Positions 60,592-64,000 of a stretch of DNA of 64,000 bases are shown piece after piece. The notes under the pieces were generated by a model. That model searched no databases. It saw only the letters and a list, made by a program, of their open reading frames with translations, and was not told where the DNA came from. Numbering within the stretch: the first letter of the stretch is position 1; every line of letters starts with the position of its first letter. This stretch comes from Vreelandella nanhaiensis (GTDB lineage Bacteria > Pseudomonadota > Gammaproteobacteria > Pseudomonadales > Halomonadaceae), in contig NZ_RZHF01000006.1 in the NCBI RefSeq assembly GCF_003990185.1, positions 245,144 through 309,143 on the forward strand, in the 5' to 3' direction. The position numbers and the translations under genes were made by a program.

Positions 60592-60798
60592 TTAAGCTAT
60601 AACCTTGATATTGGAAGCCTGAAGGCCTTTTTGACCCTGTGTGACGTCAAAAGAAACCTTCTGACCGTCTTGCAGGGATTTAAAGCCTTCCGCTTGAATT
60701 TCAGAGAAGTGTGCGAACAAGTCGTCGCCGCTAACTTCAGGAGAAATAAAGCCGAAGCCTTTAGTGTCGTTAAACCACTTTACAGTACCAGTTGCCAT
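60592..60798 (-). CDS. Cold-shock protein, CspA family
   Basis: A 68-residue single cold-shock domain. [18 protein letters not shown] holds RNP1 (KGFGFI) and DDLFAHFS holds RNP2; the end [11 protein letters not shown] is typical. It binds single-stranded RNA/DNA as an RNA chaperone. Start at 60798 (MATGTVKWF), preceded by GAGG at ~60808-60811; a longer frame to 60840 is not conserved-looking. The several hundred A+T-rich bases upstream on the minus strand fit the long leader common for cold-shock genes. Confidence 0.95.
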   Translation of the reverse strand: MATGTVKWFNDTKGFGFISPEVSGDDLFAHFSEIQAEGFKSLQDGQKVSFDVTQGQKGLQASNIKVIA

Positions 60799-61108
60799 GA
60801 TCGAAATCCTCAATTTAGCGAAATTAATGCCGGGAAACACCCGAATTACAGAGGGCAGAACAAGAAACTTTCACCAGGCTCAACGCTAAAGATGCTTCGA
60901 TACTGCTGACAACGTTAGACTTGCTAACCAACTGCAAGCAGTTTGCGCTTGTATATCGCTTACGTCAACAGCTTGTACGAAAAATGTTTAGATAAGACCA
61001 ATAAAGCTATTAATAAGAAGCCCTTATTTTAAGCGGAAAATTAAGCCATGCTTTTTTAAAAAATTATCCTTTAATAATAGCAGCTTATAACGAAATGAAA
61101 CAATAAGG

Positions 61109-61131
61109 GCCTGCGGTTTCTCGCAGGCTTT
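61109..61131 (+). terminator. Orphan terminator-like hairpin
   Basis: Stem GCCTGCG (61109-61115) / CGCAGGC (61122-61128) followed by TTTATTT on the plus strand. There is no plus-strand protein gene ahead of it, so it may end a small RNA starting somewhere after 60900. Confidence 0.55.
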
Positions 61132-61260
61132 ATTTGTAAATTTTGGCGCGCCCTCTAGGTATTGAATCTGTAAACTTGTGTTTGGTTTAAGAGCTACGCT
61201 AGCCTACTTAAAAAAAGTTAAAACGGCCATAATGGGTTAGCTAACGCGGCTGTGCTGGCC

Positions 61261-61287
61261 AATGCTACATACTTGTTATGTAGCATT
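61261..61287. other. Perfect 11-base stem-loop upstream of the pyrimidine-dimer glycosylase gene
   Basis: AATGCTACATA (61261-61271), loop CTTGT, TATGTAGCATT (61277-61287). Too A+T-rich for a typical terminator and without a T-run. It may be an operator or RNA element ahead of the gene at 61445. Confidence 0.45.
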
Positions 61288-61444
61288 TATGATGATTAAT
61301 ATTATGCTGCTGGGATATAAAATTAACTCCTTGTAATTCGATAGATTAAGAGGATGTTGGCGTGCAGTATAATATTTCCGAACGCGCATGCTCGGTCATG
61401 CAATATCAGAACGTGCAGTTAAATACCTGTCGAGCACTATAAAA

Positions 61445-61873
61445 ATGCGCCTCTGGTCGTTACACCCTCAGTATCTCGATCGCCTTGGCTTAGTCGCCCT
61501 GTGGCGGGAGGCTCTATTGGCACAGGCTGTTCTGCATGGAAAAACACGTGGCTATCGCAACCATCCACAGTTGGATCGATTTAAAGCCCATGCGGCACCA
61601 CTTGCAGCCATTTCGCTGTATTTGAAAGATATTCATTCGGAGGCTATGGCGCGTGGCTATTCCTTTGACAAAAGTAAAATTGAGCCAGCCCAGCAACCAG
61701 TTGCACTTACAGTCACCACCGGTCAAATAAAATACGAATGGAAACATCTTCTAGCGAAGCTCAAAGTACGTAGCCCTTTAATATACCAGCAGTGGCAGAC
61801 TATCGAACTGCCAGAGGTACACCCAATTTTCAGCGTGTGCCCCGGCAAAGTTGAGTCATGGGAACGTCAGTAA
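61445..61873 (+). CDS. Pyrimidine dimer DNA glycosylase / endonuclease V family protein
   Basis: A 142-residue protein beginning MRLWSLHPQYLDRLGLVALWREALLAQAVL, with KTRGYRNHPQLDRFK and FSVCPGKVESWE. These blocks are typical of the bacterial Pyr_excise family related to T4 endonuclease V, which starts repair of UV-induced cyclobutane dimers. The frame is open back to 61388, but MRLWSLHP at 61445 is the conserved start. Monocistronic in an accessory stretch; ribosome site is weak. Confidence 0.85.
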   Translation: MRLWSLHPQYLDRLGLVALWREALLAQAVLHGKTRGYRNHPQLDRFKAHAAPLAAISLYLKDIHSEAMARGYSFDKSKIEPAQQPVALTVTTGQIKYEWKHLLAKLKVRSPLIYQQWQTIELPEVHPIFSVCPGKVESWERQ

Positions 61874-62200
61874 AAAGAGCGTTAAAACATCGTGCCAATT
61901 CAGACTGCCCGAATTTGCGCCGCTACGCTCTACAGCTTTAACTGATTACGTTAAACATTATATCAGCGTTCACCAGGATCGGTTGTTCAGTCAAACCTTG
62001 GGCGCGAGGCAGTACTCGTTCCAGAACACGAGACAAACGGCAAGGAGAAACATGAAAAGGTCTCAATAACAATTATCGTGACTAAGCCGTAATCTTACCG
62101 TCAGTTCGGCAGCGCTGAGCAATAGAGAATTGTCTCGTGATCTCCTCAGGTTCGATATCATACCTCGGTGCCGTTGCCCCCGGTACGAGGGCTTTCTAAA
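61874..62200. other. Intergenic region with a five-codon minigene and a hairpin
   Basis: 327 bases without a recognisable gene. AAGGAGAAAC precedes ATG at 62052 of a five-codon frame MKRSQ ending at 62069; this is the end of a longer open stretch from 61851. An imperfect hairpin (62163-62190, CCTCGGTGCCG / CGGTACGAGG) next to the gene at 62201 may be its terminator. Confidence 0.4.
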
Positions 62201-62395
62201 TTAAGCTGCTTTTTCGGCAATGCTGTCTAACACTAGCTGCGCATATTCACCGCCTAATGTGGCTTCAGAAAGTGCTTCCTCAATTAATGCGCTGGTCACG
62301 GGATTCATTCTGTCGCCTTCATATCGACGAATATTTTCAAGTAACGCCAAAATTCGCTCAAAATGTCCCTGTTGCTGTTCAAAGTAGTTAATCAT
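62201..62395 (-). CDS. Small hypothetical protein
   Basis: A 64-residue, mostly helical, acidic protein (MINYFEQQQGHFERILALLE...). No signal peptide or membrane segment. The AAGGAAGGGGAT ribosome site in front of the ATG at 62395 and a hairpin after the stop support a real gene. I do not recognise the family and cannot assign a role. Confidence 0.6.
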   Translation of the reverse strand: MINYFEQQQGHFERILALLENIRRYEGDRMNPVTSALIEEALSEATLGGEYAQLVLDSIAEKAA

Positions 62396-62751
62396 TGCTA
62401 TCCCCTTCCTTTACTTAATTTTTAATTTTTTCGTGATGGCTTCACGGATCACTTCGTTTATACATATTGCTTATTATTGGAGCGGCTTCGGGTTTGCTTG
62501 CCCGATTTATGCCCGTCAAACTCTATGCCAGCCGCTCTGAGGCCACCCTTTTCGCTACCTTAACGTAACATAATGTAACATAATGAAACCAAAAGCATAT
62601 GTAAAGTAATTTAAAAAGGCTAATAAAAACTCAAGCTACTCTCATCAGTTATACGCGAGTTAACTCGCACTTGAATTACGGGGTATCTCGCGCATAACTA
62701 ATGAAGTTTGCTCGTAATTGCCCTTAAATTGACACACTTGACCTAACCGTA
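62396..62751. other. Intergenic region
   Basis: A+T-rich, with runs of similar short words (AACATAATG / AACATAATG at ~62569-62586). No gene or clear structure seen. Confidence 0.4.
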
Positions 62752-63003
62752 TTACGCCACTTTTTTTGTGATGGCCTCTAAATCCACGTGCCTGGGCAAT
62801 AGCGCTTTCAGTGTCTCCAGCATATCCGCCGTGGCAATGTGCTCCAGCATGTGATGGATATACGCGGCAGACTCCAAGTCATTGGCTTCTCGCCCTATGA
62901 CTACTTTCAGTTCGTCTTCGCGACGCTGCACAATCCCAACGCTGATGAACTCAACACACTACTGCCCTGGCAGTTGAAAGAGACCTTAATTCGCTGCTCC
63001 TAG
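62752..63003. pseudogene. Probable IS66-type transposase C-terminal remnants, two orientations
   Basis: On the minus strand, 62752-62880 encodes AAYIHHMLEHIATADMLETL followed by KALLPRHVDL and a stop. On the plus strand, 62884-63003 encodes FSPYDYFQFVFATLHNPNAD followed by ELNTLLPWQLK and a stop. Both resemble the C-terminus of IS66-family transposases (a Tyr-rich helix, then the ALLPW-type motif). They point away from each other with only a few bases between, so this is likely a scar of two insertions or a rearrangement. Identification is by eye; one frame may be a shadow of the other. Confidence 0.4.
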
Positions 63004-63188
63004 GCTTACCGGGTAAAGCGCATCGCTTGCTTCAACTCCCGCAAATTCCTCGAAGCTAATAAAGGATTGCTGCATAAAATAGGCAGAGGTCAGAAGATCC
63101 TAGCAATTGACTCATCGGGAGTTCGAAGAACACGACTAGGTTAGTGTGTCACGATTACCTATGGACTATGTCGATAAGGAACGTTTGC

Positions 63189-63971
63189 ATGACCAGCCTG
63201 CCAGAATATGTTCTGCGAGACGAAGCGCAATGGGAAAGCCTTTTTTTTGATGTGGAAGGTATGACTTACCACACCAGACGCAGTTTTACTGCCTCAGCGC
63301 CGGGGATAAATCCGATCGTGCTGGTACATGGCTTGGGAATGTCCGGCGACTATTTAATGCCCACTGCAAAGCGACTCGCCGCAATGGGTGCCGCCGTTTA
63401 CGTGCCCGATCTACCCGGCCATGGCAAAAGTGACACACCCGAATCGCCCTTGAACATGCTCGGCTTGGCTAATGCCCTGATCGATTGGCTGGATGCCATG
63501 GACATTGCACAAGCCGACCTAGTGGGGCATTCAATGGGTTGTCAGATAGCGTCTGATGTGGCTGTTCGTTTCCCCACTCGGGTAAGACGCTTGGCCCTGA
63601 TAGGGCCGACAGTCGACCCTTCACATCGCAACATCCACGCTCAGCTGCTTCGGGCGCTCTACGCCTGTACCTTCGAGCGCCCCGGGTTCTTCCTGCATGT
63701 CATGGCTGATTATTGGCGCATGGGAACGCGCCTCTGGCCCGAAGCGATCGCCATGCTCAATTATCCTATCGAAGAGAAGCTTTCTTGCATTGAGCAGCCC
63801 GTGTTACTGGTTCGTGGCCAGCGGGATAAGATAGCGCCACAACGCTGGCTCGACCAAGCGAGCCAAATGACTGGTGCGGAGCGGGTAGTGACCATCCCTA
63901 ACTGGGGTCATAATGTCATCTACAGTGCGCCTGATGCGGTAGTGGCTGAGCTATGGTCATTCTTGGGTTAG
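63189..63971 (+). CDS. Alpha/beta hydrolase of unknown substrate
   Basis: A 260-residue alpha/beta hydrolase. The oxyanion region is LVHGLGMSGD, the nucleophile elbow VGHSMGCQIA, the acid probably in VRGQRDKIAP, and the histidine in PNWGHNVIYSAP. PDLPGHGKSDTPES is the usual strand 4 motif. Start at 63189 has AAGGAA seven bases upstream; the frame is open to 63144 without a ribosome site. It ends 29 bases before the window edge. It could be an esterase, lactonase or C-C hydrolase; context gives no help. Confidence 0.85.
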   Translation: MTSLPEYVLRDEAQWESLFFDVEGMTYHTRRSFTASAPGINPIVLVHGLGMSGDYLMPTAKRLAAMGAAVYVPDLPGHGKSDTPESPLNMLGLANALIDWLDAMDIAQADLVGHSMGCQIASDVAVRFPTRVRRLALIGPTVDPSHRNIHAQLLRALYACTFERPGFFLHVMADYWRMGTRLWPEAIAMLNYPIEEKLSCIEQPVLLVRGQRDKIAPQRWLDQASQMTGAERVVTIPNWGHNVIYSAPDAVVAELWSFLG

Positions 63972-64000
63972 AGGCTACCTCTTTTGGCCTCCACTTAGCG

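Larger units (their letters stand above)
60799..61444. other. Intergenic region with cold-shock leader and two orphan stem-loops
   Basis: 646 bases without a protein gene. The left part should be the leader and promoter of the cold-shock gene on the minus strand; TTGACG on that strand near 60963 is a possible -35 box without a good -10. Two perfect stem-loops at 61109-61131 and 61261-61287 belong to no visible gene. Confidence 0.5.

Overview
The window looks like a chromosomal segment of a moderately halophilic gammaproteobacterium, most likely Halomonas or a close relative. This rests on gene families (TRAP transporters, pntAB with a long fused PntA, a CtaG/DUF2243 pair, katG, LysR-rich catabolic islands), moderate to high GC coding DNA and gammaproteobacterial ribosome-binding sites. 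No rRNA or other species marker is present, so the genus is inferred. I saw no tRNA, rRNA, CRISPR array or intact mobile element.

Layout. 1-1.8 kb: end of a TauE/SafE exporter and an HDOD protein. 1.8-8.7 kb: a LysR-TRAP operon divergent from pxpABC (5-oxoprolinase), probably a 5-oxoproline uptake and hydrolysis module. 8.7-23 kb: a complete aerobic nicotinate (vitamin B3) degradation island: nicX, a sodium symporter with a DUF3311 partner, a cytochrome-bearing nicB homologue and nicA on the minus strand; nicC, nicD, nicE and nicF on the plus strand; a MarR regulator (nicR); and a second molybdenum-subunit gene with xdhC. A chemoreceptor follows. The known catalytic residues of NicX, NicC and NicD are all found at fixed offsets, so the pathway assignment is strong. 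25-31 kb: katG and pntAB. 31-41 kb: mixed metabolism (TetR/KAS II, MocR-type regulator, an NRAMP relative with a changed metal site, FAD urate hydroxylase, LysR/ureohydrolase). 41-50 kb: a LysR-controlled dipeptide-type ABC importer, an amidase and D-serine dehydratase in one run. 50-54 kb: CtaG/DUF2243, a cobalamin riboswitch in front of a lone periplasmic binding protein, and pseudoazurin. 53-56 kb: an RsbQ-type hydrolase paired with a PAS-GGDEF-EAL protein. 56-64 kb: a gene-poor accessory stretch with a patatin, an orphan asparagine-synthetase-like protein, a cold-shock protein, a pyrimidine-dimer glycosylase, IS66-like remnants and several unexplained stem-loops.

The most unusual item is the nicotinate hydroxylase. 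In the characterised Pseudomonas putida enzyme the molybdenum domain and three cytochrome c domains are one polypeptide (NicB). Here the cytochrome-bearing protein lacks the first ~220 residues of the molybdenum domain and the catalytic Glu, while a separate 759-residue protein carries a complete molybdenum domain and no cytochromes. The two look like complementary halves of a duplicated NicB: one catalytic, one an electron-transfer scaffold with a pseudo-molybdenum domain. A second module worth attention is RsbQ (same length and triad spacing as Bacillus RsbQ) coupled to an RsbP-type PAS domain that drives cyclic-di-GMP domains instead of a phosphatase.
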